Of a stretch of DNA of 64,000 bases, positions 15,735-26,294 are shown in pieces (positions within the stretch are counted from its first letter, which is position 1; each line of letters opens with the position of its first letter). The notes beneath the pieces are model-generated. The model did no database searches, was not told the DNA's origin, and saw only the letters and a list, made by a program, of their open reading frames with translations. Position numbers and translations under genes: made by a program. The DNA is from Micromonospora radicis (GTDB lineage: Bacteria; Actinomycetota; Actinomycetes; Mycobacteriales; Micromonosporaceae), in NCBI RefSeq assembly GCF_003583405.1, contig NZ_QXEC01000002.1, positions 372,001-436,000 of the forward strand. The letters are read 5' to 3'.

Positions 15735-18290
15735 GTGACCACAGCCGAACAAGCCGTCGACGTACTGCTCAGCGACGGCAGCACCGTCCAATTGCGACCG
15801 ATCCGCCCCGCCGACGCTCCGGCGGTCGTCGCCATGCACTCCCGGTTCTCCGAGCGCACCCGCTACCTGCGTTACTTCTCGCCGTACCCGCGCATCCCGG
15901 AGCGGGACCTACAGCGCTTCGTCAACGTCGACCACGTCGACCGGGAGGCGTTCGTGGTGCTGGCCGGCGAGCGGATCGTGGCCGTCGGGCGGTACGAACG
16001 GCTCGGCCCGGCCGCGCCCGACGCCGAGGTGGCCTTCGTGGTCGAGGACGCCTACCAGGGGCGGGGCATCGGGTCCGTGCTGCTGGAACACCTCGCCGAC
16101 GCCGCCCGGCGGGCCGGCATCGTCAACTTCGTCGCCGAGGTGCTGCCGGCCAACGGGGCCATGCTGCGGGTCTTCGCCGACTTCGGGTACCAACTCCAGC
16201 GGCAGTTCGCCGACGGCGTGGTGCACCTGACCTTCCCGATCGCCCCGACCGAGGCGACCCTGGAGGTGCAGCGTGGGCGTGAGCACCGCACCGAGGCCCG
16301 CTCCATCGCCCGGCTGCTGGCGCCCCGCGGTGTCGCCGTCTACGGGGCCAGCGCCACCGGTCAGGGGGTCGGTGCGGCGGTGCTCGGGCACCTGCGGGAC
16401 GGCGGTTTCACCGGCGCGGTGGTGCCGGTGCACCCCAGCGCGGTGCGGGTCGCCGGGCTGCCCGCGTACCCGTCGGCGGCCGACGCCGGGTTGCCGGTCG
16501 ACGTGGCGATCGTGGCGGTGCCGCCGGAGTCCGCGCACGAGGTGGTCGCGGACGCCGCCGCGGCCGGGGTGCACGGCCTGGTGGTCATCTCCGCCGGCTT
16601 CGCGGAGTCGGGCGTCGCGGGCGCCGCAACGCAGCGGGCCCTGGTCCGCGCGGCGCACGCCGCGGGCATGCGGGTGATCGGCCCGAACTGCCTGGGGGTG
16701 GCGAACACCGATCCGGCGGTACGCCTCAACGCCACCCTCGCCCCGCGCCTGCCGGTGCCGGGCCGGGTCGGCATCTTCAGCCAGTCCGGTGCCTTCGGGG
16801 TGGCGCTGCTGGCCGAGGCGAACCGCCGTGGCCTCGGCCTGTCCAGCTTCGTCTCGGCCGGTAACCGGGCCGACGTCTCCGGCAACGACCTGCTGCAGTA
16901 CTGGCAGGACGACCCGGCCACCGACGTGATCATGCTGTACCTGGAGACCTTCGGCAATCCGCGCAAGTTCGCCCGGCTGGCCCGGCGCATCGGACGGGAC
17001 AAGCCGGTGGTGGCGTTGGCCTCGCCGGCCCGCCCACCGGGGGTGGGCGACTCCGCCGGCCCGGACGAGCTGGCGGTGAGCGCACTGTTCGCCCAGTCCG
17101 GGGTGATCCGGGTGGACACCGTCGCCGAGCTGCTCGACGTCGGGGTGCTGCTGGCCAACCAGCCGCTGCCTGCCGGTGACCGGGTCGGTGTGGTGGGCAA
17201 CTCCTCGGCGTTGACCGGCCTGGCGGCCACCGCCTGCGCCGCCCAGGGGCTGACCGTCGCACCGGGCTACCCCCGTGACGTCGGGCCACGGGCCAGCGCG
17301 GCCGAGTTCGCCGAGGCGCTCGCCGCGGCCGCCGCCGACGAGCGCGTCGACGCGCTGGTGGTCCTCTTCGCGCCGCCGCTGCCCGGCCAGTTCACCGGCA
17401 CCGAGGCGGACTTCGCCGCCGCGCTGCCCGCCGCGCGGACCGCCACCAAGCCGGCGGTGGCGACCTTCCTGGTCGGCCGGGCGCCGGCCGGCGTGCCCGC
17501 GTATCCGAGCGTGGAGGAGGCGGTACGCGCCCTGGCCCGGGTCACCGCGTACGCGGAGTGGCTGCGTCGGCCGCCCGGGGCGCTACCTGAGCTGCCCCGG
17601 GTCGACCCGGCTGCGGCGCAGGCGGCACTGCGCGGCGACGGCGCCGACGGGTCGGCGTTGCTCGCCGCGTACGGCATCGAGGTGGTCGAGTCGGTCCGGG
17701 TCGGCTCGGCGCAGGAGGCGGTCGCGGCGGCGCAGCGGCTCGGTTTCCCGGTGGCGCTGAAGGTTGCCGCGGGTGGGTTGCGGCACCGGCTCGACCTCGG
17801 TGCGGTACGGCTCGACCTGGCCGACGTCGCTGCCGTACGCCGGACGTACGCGGAACTGGCGGCGGCGTTCGGCACGGACGTGCTGGTGCAGCCGATGGTC
17901 CCGCCCGGGGTGGCCTGCGTGGTGGAGCTGGTGGAGGATCCGGCCTTCGGGCCGGTCGTCGGGTTCGGACTGGGCGGGGTCGCCACCGAGTTGCTCGGTG
18001 ACCGGGCCTGGCGGGCGGTGCCGCTGACCGACCGCGACGCCGCCGAACTGGTCGAGGCGCCCCGGGCGGCGCCGCTGCTGCGCGCACACCGGGGGGCCGC
18101 CCCGGTGGACACCGCTGCCCTGGCCGACCTGCTGCTGCGGGTGGGGCGGCTGGCCGACGAGCAGCCCCGGGTCCGCGCCCTGACGCTGAACCCGGTGCTG
18201 GCCCGCCCGGACGGCCTGTCGGTGCTGCACGCCACCGTCCGGATCGGCTCGGCGGCGGCCCGCCCCGACACCGGTCCGCGCCGGTTGTGA
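15735..18290 (+). CDS. Protein lysine acetyltransferase: GNAT fused to NDP-forming acyl-CoA synthetase-like domains
   Basis: Residues about 15-180 form a GNAT domain (acetyl-CoA loop YQGRGIGSVLL). About 200-330 is a CoA-binding domain (GVAVYGASATGQGVG), followed by succinyl-CoA-ligase-like domains and a C-terminal ATP-grasp domain (LGFPVALKVAAGGLRHRLD). This is the Pat/Pka family, which acetylates metabolic enzymes such as acetyl-CoA synthetase; the large part is usually regulatory. Here the GNAT is N-terminal, the opposite of enterobacterial Pka. The start is GTG at 15735 with GGGGGAGGG upstream. Length 851 residues. Adjacent to acuC, giving a probable reversible acetylation module. Confidence 0.9.
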   Translation: MTTAEQAVDVLLSDGSTVQLRPIRPADAPAVVAMHSRFSERTRYLRYFSPYPRIPERDLQRFVNVDHVDREAFVVLAGERIVAVGRYERLGPAAPDAEVAFVVEDAYQGRGIGSVLLEHLADAARRAGIVNFVAEVLPANGAMLRVFADFGYQLQRQFADGVVHLTFPIAPTEATLEVQRGREHRTEARSIARLLAPRGVAVYGASATGQGVGAAVLGHLRDGGFTGAVVPVHPSAVRVAGLPAYPSAADAGLPVDVAIVAVPPESAHEVVADAAAAGVHGLVVISAGFAESGVAGAATQRALVRAAHAAGMRVIGPNCLGVANTDPAVRLNATLAPRLPVPGRVGIFSQSGAFGVALLAEANRRGLGLSSFVSAGNRADVSGNDLLQYWQDDPATDVIMLYLETFGNPRKFARLARRIGRDKPVVALASPARPPGVGDSAGPDELAVSALFAQSGVIRVDTVAELLDVGVLLANQPLPAGDRVGVVGNSSALTGLAATACAAQGLTVAPGYPRDVGPRASAAEFAEALAAAAADERVDALVVLFAPPLPGQFTGTEADFAAALPAARTATKPAVATFLVGRAPAGVPAYPSVEEAVRALARVTAYAEWLRRPPGALPELPRVDPAAAQAALRGDGADGSALLAAYGIEVVESVRVGSAQEAVAAAQRLGFPVALKVAAGGLRHRLDLGAVRLDLADVAAVRRTYAELAAAFGTDVLVQPMVPPGVACVVELVEDPAFGPVVGFGLGGVATELLGDRAWRAVPLTDRDAAELVEAPRAAPLLRAHRGAAPVDTAALADLLLRVGRLADEQPRVRALTLNPVLARPDGLSVLHATVRIGSAAARPDTGPRRL

Positions 18291-18298
18291 CCTGGGCG

Positions 18299-18706
18299 TC
18301 AACCCCGGCTGGAGATCTGCTGCACCGCCCAGGCGTTGCCGTCCGGGTCGGCGAAGAAGACGAAACCGACGTTGTCCAGCGGGTCCGGTACCGGGCGCGG
18401 GTTCTTCCCGACCACCTGGACCTCGCTCACCTCGACGCCCCGGTCGAGCAGCTCGGCGCGGGCCTCGTGCACGTCCGGTACGACGAGTTGGAGCCCCTGC
18501 AACGATCCCGGCGGCATGTCCGGCACGACCCCCTTGCCGATCACGATCGAGCAGCCCGAGCCGGGTGGGGTCAGCTGCACGATCCGCGCCTCGTCGTTGA
18601 TCACGGTGTCGTGGTCGACGACGAAGCCGACCTGGTCGGCGTAGAACGCCTTGGCCCGGTCCACGTCGGAGACCGGCACGACCACCACTTCCAGGGTCCA
18701 GTTCAT
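18299..18706 (-). CDS. VOC/glyoxalase-fold protein
   Basis: A 135-residue vicinal-oxygen-chelate domain with two beta-alpha-beta-beta-beta halves (VVVPVSDVDRAKAFYADQVG and the closing FADPDGNAWAVQQ). Such proteins include glyoxalases, dioxygenases and resistance proteins; the metal-ligand pattern here is too degenerate to pick one. The ATG at 18706 overlaps the stop of the SRPBCC gene by four bases (ATGA), so it is the third gene of an arsR-SRPBCC-VOC operon. The acetyltransferase gene ends 8 bp away on the other strand. Confidence 0.85.
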   Translation of the reverse strand: MNWTLEVVVVPVSDVDRAKAFYADQVGFVVDHDTVINDEARIVQLTPPGSGCSIVIGKGVVPDMPPGSLQGLQLVVPDVHEARAELLDRGVEVSEVQVVGKNPRPVPDPLDNVGFVFFADPDGNAWAVQQISSRG

Positions 18707-19194
18707 GATCTTCCTTCTGCTGTCGTCGCCAACAACTCGGCGAGCCGGAGGTAGCTCTCGGTGACGCCGCGGGCCATCGGGTAGCGCAGTGCCGTGGCCC
18801 GCCCGTCCGGGGTGTCGAAGCGCAGCGTGGTGGTGACGGTGGTCCGCCCGGCCAGTTCGGTGAAGTCGTGGCCGACCAGGGTCTCCCCGGGGTACGACTG
18901 GTCGTCGAAGAGTTCGGTGTAGACGAGGCGGTGGGGCGGTGTGATCTGCCGGTAGTGCCCACTCTGGCCCATCCGCTGCCCGTCCGGCCCCTGGGAGACG
19001 AATCGCCAGTACCCGCCCACCCGCAGGTCCACCGCGCACTCGACCAGCCGCCAGCCGCCTGCGCCGTACCAGCGAACCAGCAGGTCGGGGCGGGTGAAGG
19101 CGGCGAAGACCAGCCGCGCGGGCGCGTCGAACATCCGGCTGAGCACGATCTCCCGATCACCGGGTGTCTCGACGACGAGGTGGTCGTCGATCAC
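18703..19194 (-). CDS. SRPBCC (AHSA1-like) domain protein
   Basis: A 163-residue START-like fold protein of the type paired with ArsR regulators (FDAPARLVFAAFTRPDLLVRW, then the GYWRFV and HDFTEL segments). These bind hydrophobic ligands; the name AHSA1 comes from an Hsp90 co-chaperone but bacterial members rarely act that way. The start GTG at 19194 overlaps the arsR stop (GTGA). The ligand is unknown. Confidence 0.87.
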   Translation of the reverse strand: MIDDHLVVETPGDREIVLSRMFDAPARLVFAAFTRPDLLVRWYGAGGWRLVECAVDLRVGGYWRFVSQGPDGQRMGQSGHYRQITPPHRLVYTELFDDQSYPGETLVGHDFTELAGRTTVTTTLRFDTPDGRATALRYPMARGVTESYLRLAELLATTAEGRS

Positions 19195-19592
19195 GTCGTC
19201 TCGCCGCCTCTCCGCTCGGCCGCCCTGGCCTGCTCGGCCGCGTCGGCCTCCTCGCCCGCCCTGGCCTCCTCGCCCGCGCGCAGTTCGTCGAGCAGTTCGT
19301 CGAGTCGCTGGTAGCGCTGCGCCCAGTGCTCGCGGTACGCCGCGAGCCAGGCGGTGGCTTCCTGCAGCGGCCCCGCCTCCAGCCGGCACGGGCGTCGCTG
19401 CGCCACCTGGGTCCGGCTGATCAGTCCGGCCCGTTCGAGCACCCGCAGGTGCTTGGAGATCGCCGGTTGACTCATCGCGAAGGGCGCGGCGAGTTCGGTG
19501 ACGGTCGCTTCGCCGCCGGCCAGCCGGGCGAGGATGGCCCGTCGGGTCGGGTCGGCCAGCGCCGCGAAGGTGGCGTCCAGATCGATGTGCAC
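19191..19592 (-). CDS. ArsR-family transcriptional regulator
   Basis: A small winged-helix repressor (about residues 5-90, ADPTRRAILARLAGGEATV and SQPAISKHLRVLERAGL). The conserved metal-binding Cys motif of ArsR/SmtB is absent, so it is probably not a metal sensor. A highly charged Glu/Ala/Arg C-terminal helix (about 104-133) may extend the dimer. GTG start at 19592; 133 residues. It heads the operon, with repeats at 19595-19627 just upstream that may be its operator. Confidence 0.9.
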   Translation of the reverse strand: MHIDLDATFAALADPTRRAILARLAGGEATVTELAAPFAMSQPAISKHLRVLERAGLISRTQVAQRRPCRLEAGPLQEATAWLAAYREHWAQRYQRLDELLDELRAGEEARAGEEADAAEQARAAERRGGETT

Positions 19593-19594
19593 TG

Positions 19595-19627
19595 TCTATA
19601 ACCTCTCGGTTCTATAACCAAGAGGTT
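19595..19627. promoter_or_regulatory. Candidate ArsR operator
   Basis: TCTATAACC occurs twice in direct orientation (19595-19603 and 19611-19619, 16 bp apart), and AACCTCT (19600-19606) pairs with AGAGGTT (19621-19627) as an inverted repeat. The AT-rich block lies immediately upstream of the arsR start, where autorepression would act. Confidence 0.5.
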
Positions 19628-19665
19628 TACCGGCTCGGTGTGGCCGAGTCAAGCAGGACAACGAA

Positions 19666-19701
19666 GATGTCGGCCCCGGCGAAACCGCCGAAGCCGACAT
19701 C
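19666..19701 (-). terminator. Hairpin after sigB
   Basis: GATGTCGGC (19666-19674) pairs with GCCGACATC (19693-19701), with further pairing inside. It lies 18 bp beyond the sigB stop. Confidence 0.65.
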
Positions 19702-19718
19702 GTGGACGTCTCACCGGG

Positions 19719-20729
<1,011 letters not shown>

Positions 20730-20951
20730 CTCCGTCTCCCCGTTCTGTCGCCCGGCCGCGTTCTGCCGGTGAAACACAGCTTGGCGGTTGGGGCGTAAAA
20801 CGGGAGTGAGGCGATCGAGAACCCGACAGCCGTTCACCCACGGGTTCGGGCAAATCGGTGATAGGCGCTGTCCGACCCGGTTACCGTGCCTGCGGCCGAC
20901 GGGACTGCCCGTCGGTGTGGCGCGGCAGACGACCCGGCGACGGAGGCAGCG

Positions 20952-21740
20952 GTGGTCTTCAAGCGGATCAGGCAGGCGATGGGCGTCGGCGGCCCGTCCG
21001 TGGCGACGGTGCTGGTCGACCCGAACTGCCTTCCGGGCGGCCGGCTGGAGGGCACCGTCATGGTCACCGGGGGCGAGCACCCGGTGGACGTGTCGTACCT
21101 GGCCCTGGGGCTCTCCACCCGGGTCGAGGTGGCCAGCGGCGAGAACGGGTACGCCACCGACGAGCAGTTCCACCGGCAGCGGGTCACCGGGCCGTTCCGG
21201 CTGGAGCCCGGTCAGCGGTACGACGTTCCGTTCCGGTTCGACGTGCCCTGGGAGACCCCGGTCACCGTGTTGTACGGGCAGCACCTGCCGGGAATGTCCG
21301 TGGGGCTGCGTACGCAGTTGGCGGTGGCCCGTGCCCTGGACCAGGGCGACCTGGACCCGGTGGCGGTGCACCCCCTGCCGGCCCAGCAGCGGCTCCTGGA
21401 CGCGTTGCTGCGCCTCGGCTTCCGGTTCGCCCGGGCCGACGTGGAGCGGGGACACCTCTACGGCGTACACCAGACGCTGCCGTTCTACCAGGAGATCGAG
21501 TTCTACCCGGCCGCGCAGTACGCGGGCGCGATGAACCAGCTGGAGGTCACCTTCGTCGCCGGTGCCGGGCAGTTGCAGGTGGTGCTGGAACTGGACCGGC
21601 GCGGTGGGCTGCTCACCGCGGGGCGGGACGCCTTCGGCCGGTTCGCCGTGGAGTACGCGACCGTCGACCAGACCGACTGGGCGGCCCGACTCGACGACTG
21701 GTTGCGCCAGTCCCTGCGGCGGCGTGGTCTCTTCGGCTAG
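20952..21740 (+). CDS. spo0M: Spo0M-like arrestin-fold protein
   Basis: A 262-residue Spo0M/SpoOM family protein, with an arrestin-like beta-sandwich at the N-terminus (about 1-130, [21 protein letters not shown]) and a C-terminal SH3-like or tail domain. In Bacillus Spo0M affects sporulation and cytoskeletal functions; in actinomycetes the role is unclear. The start is GTG at 20952, with GGAGG five bases upstream; the frame is open further upstream but without a ribosome site. It is divergent from sigB and ends 2 bp before the dtd stop. Confidence 0.88.
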   Translation: MVFKRIRQAMGVGGPSVATVLVDPNCLPGGRLEGTVMVTGGEHPVDVSYLALGLSTRVEVASGENGYATDEQFHRQRVTGPFRLEPGQRYDVPFRFDVPWETPVTVLYGQHLPGMSVGLRTQLAVARALDQGDLDPVAVHPLPAQQRLLDALLRLGFRFARADVERGHLYGVHQTLPFYQEIEFYPAAQYAGAMNQLEVTFVAGAGQLQVVLELDRRGGLLTAGRDAFGRFAVEYATVDQTDWAARLDDWLRQSLRRRGLFG

Positions 21741-21742
21741 GG

Positions 21743-22177
21743 CTAGGCGCCGCCGCACAGGTCGAGCAGGACGGTGCGAGGGCCGACGTTGACGCTCTCG
21801 ACCAGCATGTGGGCGCGGAAGCGGCCGGTCTCGACCCTCGCACCCCGCTGGCGCAGCGCCTCGACGACCGCCCCGACCAGCGGCTCGGCGACCTCGGCCG
21901 GGGCCGCCGCGGTCCAGCTCGGACGGCGGCCCTTGCGGGCGTCGCCGTAGAGGGTGAACTGGCTGACCACCAGGATCGGCGCGCCGACCTCGGCGGCCGA
22001 CCGTTCGTCATCGAGGATCCGCAGCTCGTGCACCTTGCGGGCCATCGTCCGGGCGGTCTCGGCGGTGTCGGTGTGGGTCACCCCGAGCAGCACCAGCAGC
22101 CCGTCGGAGATTGCGCCGACCACCTCGCCGTCGACCGTGACGCTGGCCCGGCCGACGGTCTGCACCACCGCCCGCAT
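21743..22177 (-). CDS. dtd: D-aminoacyl-tRNA deacylase
   Basis: Hydrolyses D-aminoacyl-tRNA (and Gly-tRNA-Ala) as a proofreading enzyme. The 144-residue protein starts [18 protein letters not shown] and holds the [17 protein letters not shown] motif with the family active-site SQFTLYG, but the second signature (usually NGPVT) reads [12 protein letters not shown]. The ending resembles actinobacterial homologues. ATG at 22177. The upstream methyltransferase gene on the same strand ends 49 bp away. Confidence 0.92.
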   Translation of the reverse strand: MRAVVQTVGRASVTVDGEVVGAISDGLLVLLGVTHTDTAETARTMARKVHELRILDDERSAAEVGAPILVVSQFTLYGDARKGRRPSWTAAAPAEVAEPLVGAVVEALRQRGARVETGRFRAHMLVESVNVGPRTVLLDLCGGA

Positions 22178-22226
22178 CAGCGCACCACCGCCCGGCCCTC
22201 GGACCGAGCCTTGTCCGCCGTGGCCG

Positions 22227-23708
22227 TCACGGCCGCACCGGCTCGACGAAGCCCCGCTCGACCAGGTGCGCCACGATCGGACCGGCGGCCTCGGCCAACT
22301 CGTCCACGGTGACGTCGTGCGCGGCGGCGAGCAGCGCGAGTTGGTCGCGCAGCGGCAGCCGCCCGTCGGCGCCGCCGACCAGGGCCAGCACCAATGGGTC
22401 GATCTCCTCGGTCCAGCGCAGTCCGTGCGGCATGGTGAGAACCTGCCGGTCCACCCCCCAACCTTCCGGGCCGATGGTGGCCTCCTGGTGCAGTCGAAGG
22501 CCGTCGGTGGCGCGGTAACGGGCGGCCAGCACCCCCTCGGTGCCCTGCTCGCGCAGCCAGTCGTGGCGGTCGAACCAGGTGGCGATCCGGTCGCCCAGCG
22601 GCGCCTCGACCCGCTGGCGCAGGTCCTCGACCCGCAGCACCGGGTCGTCGTGGCCGCCACGCCGCAGTGAGACGATGCCGAAGCCGATCGCCTCGACCTT
22701 GTGCGCGTCGAACCAGTCCAGCCAGTCGGCCATCCGCTGCGGGTCGGCCTCGCCGACGTCGGTCAGCCACAGGTCGACGTACGACATCGGGTCGGCGACC
22801 TCGCGTTGGACGACCCAGGCGTCCAGTCCGGTGCCGGCGAACCAGCCGGCCACCCGTTCGCCCCAGTCCTCGCCGGACACGTGCACCCAGTTGGCGAGGT
22901 ACTGCATGGTGCCGCCCTCGGTGAGCAGCCCCGGCGCGGCGGCGGCCAACTCGGCGCTGATCGCGTCGCCGACCCGGCCGGAGTCGCGGTAGACGTGGGT
23001 GGTGGCACCCGGCCCGACCACGAAGGGCGGGTTGCTCACCACCAGGTCGAAGCGGCGACCGGCGACCGGTGCCACCATGTCGCCCCGCAGCAGTTCCCAG
23101 TCCTGGCCGTTGAGCGCGGCGGTGGTGGCGGCGAAGCGCAGCGCGCGTGGTGACACGTCGGTGGCGGTGACCTGCCGTGCGTGGGTGCTCAGGTGCAGCG
23201 CCTGCACACCGGAGCCGGTGCCCAGGTCCAGTGCGCGCTCCACCGGCCGACGAACCGCCGCGCCGATCATGGTCTGGGTCGCTCCGCCGATGCCGAGCAC
23301 GTGCTCGGCGTGCAGCGAACGGCCGGGGCGGGCGCTGGCCGGTACGTCCGCCAGCACCCACCAGTCGTCGCCGTACGGTTCCAGGTCCAGCCCCATCCGC
23401 ACCCCGTCGCGGTACCGCTCGACCAGCCCGGCATCGAGGGCGTCGGCGATCGGCAACGGGGCCAGGGCCGCGGCGACGGCGGGTTCCGGCTCGGTCTGCT
23501 CGCAGATGAACACCCGGATCAGGGTGGCGAGCGGGTCGCCGTCGGTGGTGGCGCGCAGGGCGGCCCGGAAGTCGTTGCGGGCCACCGCCGCGGTCGCCTG
23601 CGGACCGAGCCGCGCGGCGATGCCGGCCGCGGTGAAGTTGGTACGGGTCAGCGCGGTCCGCAGTGCCTCGACACCGGCGGGGGAGAGCAGCATGTCGTGT
23701 CCGTCCAC
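22227..23708 (-). CDS. SAM-dependent methyltransferase, PrmC/RsmC-like
   Basis: A 493-residue protein with an N-terminal helical domain (about 1-120), a class I methyltransferase core with [15 protein letters not shown] and the NPPF motif ([10 protein letters not shown]), and a long C-terminal domain (about 320-493). NPPF marks methylation of a nitrogen on a polar planar group, as in PrmC (glutamine) or RsmC (guanine N2). The extra domains match an actinobacterial subfamily without a proven substrate. The start is GTG at 23708; an ATG at 23759 is in frame but lacks a ribosome site. Confidence 0.82.
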   Translation of the reverse strand: MDGHDMLLSPAGVEALRTALTRTNFTAAGIAARLGPQATAAVARNDFRAALRATTDGDPLATLIRVFICEQTEPEPAVAAALAPLPIADALDAGLVERYRDGVRMGLDLEPYGDDWWVLADVPASARPGRSLHAEHVLGIGGATQTMIGAAVRRPVERALDLGTGSGVQALHLSTHARQVTATDVSPRALRFAATTAALNGQDWELLRGDMVAPVAGRRFDLVVSNPPFVVGPGATTHVYRDSGRVGDAISAELAAAAPGLLTEGGTMQYLANWVHVSGEDWGERVAGWFAGTGLDAWVVQREVADPMSYVDLWLTDVGEADPQRMADWLDWFDAHKVEAIGFGIVSLRRGGHDDPVLRVEDLRQRVEAPLGDRIATWFDRHDWLREQGTEGVLAARYRATDGLRLHQEATIGPEGWGVDRQVLTMPHGLRWTEEIDPLVLALVGGADGRLPLRDQLALLAAAHDVTVDELAEAAGPIVAHLVERGFVEPVRP

Positions 23709-23887
23709 CCCGCCATCCTGCCTGGTGACGTCGGGCCCGGCTGGTACCACCCGTGACATTCAAAGTCAATCGAAGTGCATCTCTGTTATATCCATCGATC
23801 CAACGCTAGCATCTGCTGCAACTCAGTCCACGGGGCGGACCGCCCGGCCAGAAGCCCGGTCGGCCGCCCAGGTAAGGGAGGCAGACG

Positions 23888-25108
<1,221 letters not shown>

Positions 25109-25121
25109 CCGGGATGTGAAC

Positions 25122-25152
25122 CGGCCCGGCGGATCAGCGATCCGCCGGGCCG
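25122..25152. terminator. Hairpin terminator between protease and fbpC
   Basis: A perfect 14-bp stem (25122-25135 with 25139-25152) and 3-nt loop, 13 bp after the protease stop and about 43 bp past the convergent fbpC end. Suited to both directions. Confidence 0.85.
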
Positions 25153-25195
25153 CTTCGCGTCGCGGTCACCGCCGATCAGGTACCGGCCGGCGAGG

Positions 25196-26269
25196 TTACG
25201 CCGCCAGTTCGACCACGGTGGACGCCGGCAGACCCACCGCCGTGTCCCTGGGGAAGGCCCGCGCGGCGCCGTCGACCTGCACGCTGACCTCGCCACCGGG
25301 CGACAGCGGGGCGGCGCCGTCGAGGATCCGGGCGGTGATCCGGGTGCCGTCGGCCAACCGGAGCCCGACCAGGGCGTCGTGACCGTGGAAGTCGTGCCGC
25401 AGGACGGTCGCGGTGACCGCGCCCGGGCCGGCGGTGAAGCGCACCTGCTCGGGCCGGACCAGCACGGTCACCGGACCGTCGGTCACCGGACCGGCGACCG
25501 GCACCACGCCCAGCGCGGTCCGCGCGGCCCCCTGCTCGACGACCGCCGGCAGCAGCACCGCGTCGCCGACGAACCCGGCCACCCAGGGATCGACGGGCTC
25601 GCGGTAGACCGTGGTCGGCGCGGCGGCCTGCACCACCCGCCCGTCGCGCAGCACCACCACCTTGTCCGCCACCGACAGCGCCTCACCCTGGTCGTGCGTG
25701 ACCAGTACGCCGGTGGCACCGTCGGCGCGCAGCGCCTCGCGTACGTCCTGCCGCAGGCCCGCCCGCAGCCCCGCGTCGAGGGCGCTGAACGGCTCGTCCA
25801 GCAGCACCACCGACGGCCGGGGCGCCAGGGCCCGGGCCACCGCCACCCGCTGCTGCTGCCCGCCGGAGAGCTGATGCGGCATCCGGGCGCCGTAACCGGC
25901 GAGACCGACCAGGGCCAGCACCTGCTCGACCCGGTCGGACCGGCGGGCCGCCCGGTCCAGGCCGTAGCCCACGTTGTCCGCCACGCTCAGGTGCGGAAAG
26001 AGCGCGCCCTCCTGCGGCACCACGGCGATGTTGCGCCGGTGCGTCGGCACGTGGCGGCCGCCGCCCGCGACCCGGTCACCGTCGATGCGGATCTCGCCAC
26101 CGTCGATCCGTTCGAATCCGGCCAGGCAACGCAGCAGGGTCGTCTTGCCACAGCCGGACGGGCCGAGTACGGCGGTCAGCTGACCGGAGGGCACGCTGAC
26201 GTCCGCACCGGCCAGGGCGGTGACCCGCCCGTACCGCTTGACCACGCCACTGAGCACGACGTCGCTCAT
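25196..26269 (-). CDS. fbpC: Fe(III) ABC transporter ATP-binding protein
   Basis: The ATPase of an FbpABC-type ferric iron importer. Walker A (GPSGCGKTT, about residues 37-45), Q-loop, signature LSGGQQQRVAVARAL, Walker B (VVLLDEP) and the switch His (LVTHDQGEAL) are all present, with a C-terminal TOBE-like domain (about 270-357). Length 357 residues. ATG at 26269. It is the third gene of fbpA-fbpB-fbpC, with a 25-bp gap after fbpB, and is probably repressed through the site at 29025. Confidence 0.93.
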   Translation of the reverse strand: MSDVVLSGVVKRYGRVTALAGADVSVPSGQLTAVLGPSGCGKTTLLRCLAGFERIDGGEIRIDGDRVAGGGRHVPTHRRNIAVVPQEGALFPHLSVADNVGYGLDRAARRSDRVEQVLALVGLAGYGARMPHQLSGGQQQRVAVARALAPRPSVVLLDEPFSALDAGLRAGLRQDVREALRADGATGVLVTHDQGEALSVADKVVVLRDGRVVQAAAPTTVYREPVDPWVAGFVGDAVLLPAVVEQGAARTALGVVPVAGPVTDGPVTVLVRPEQVRFTAGPGAVTATVLRHDFHGHDALVGLRLADGTRITARILDGAAPLSPGGEVSVQVDGAARAFPRDTAVGLPASTVVELAA

Positions 26270-26294
26270 GCCAGCTCTCCCGCTCCGCTCTCGC

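Noticed and set aside
13535..15859. Upstream extension of the ideR frame to about 1000 codons
   Set aside because: The extension is antisense to sseA and acuC and has shadow-frame composition; ideR has a good ATG with a ribosome site at 13534.
18299..19592. Arsenic resistance operon
   Set aside because: ArsR lacks the metal-binding cysteine motif and partners are SRPBCC and VOC proteins, not arsenite pumps or arsenate reductases.
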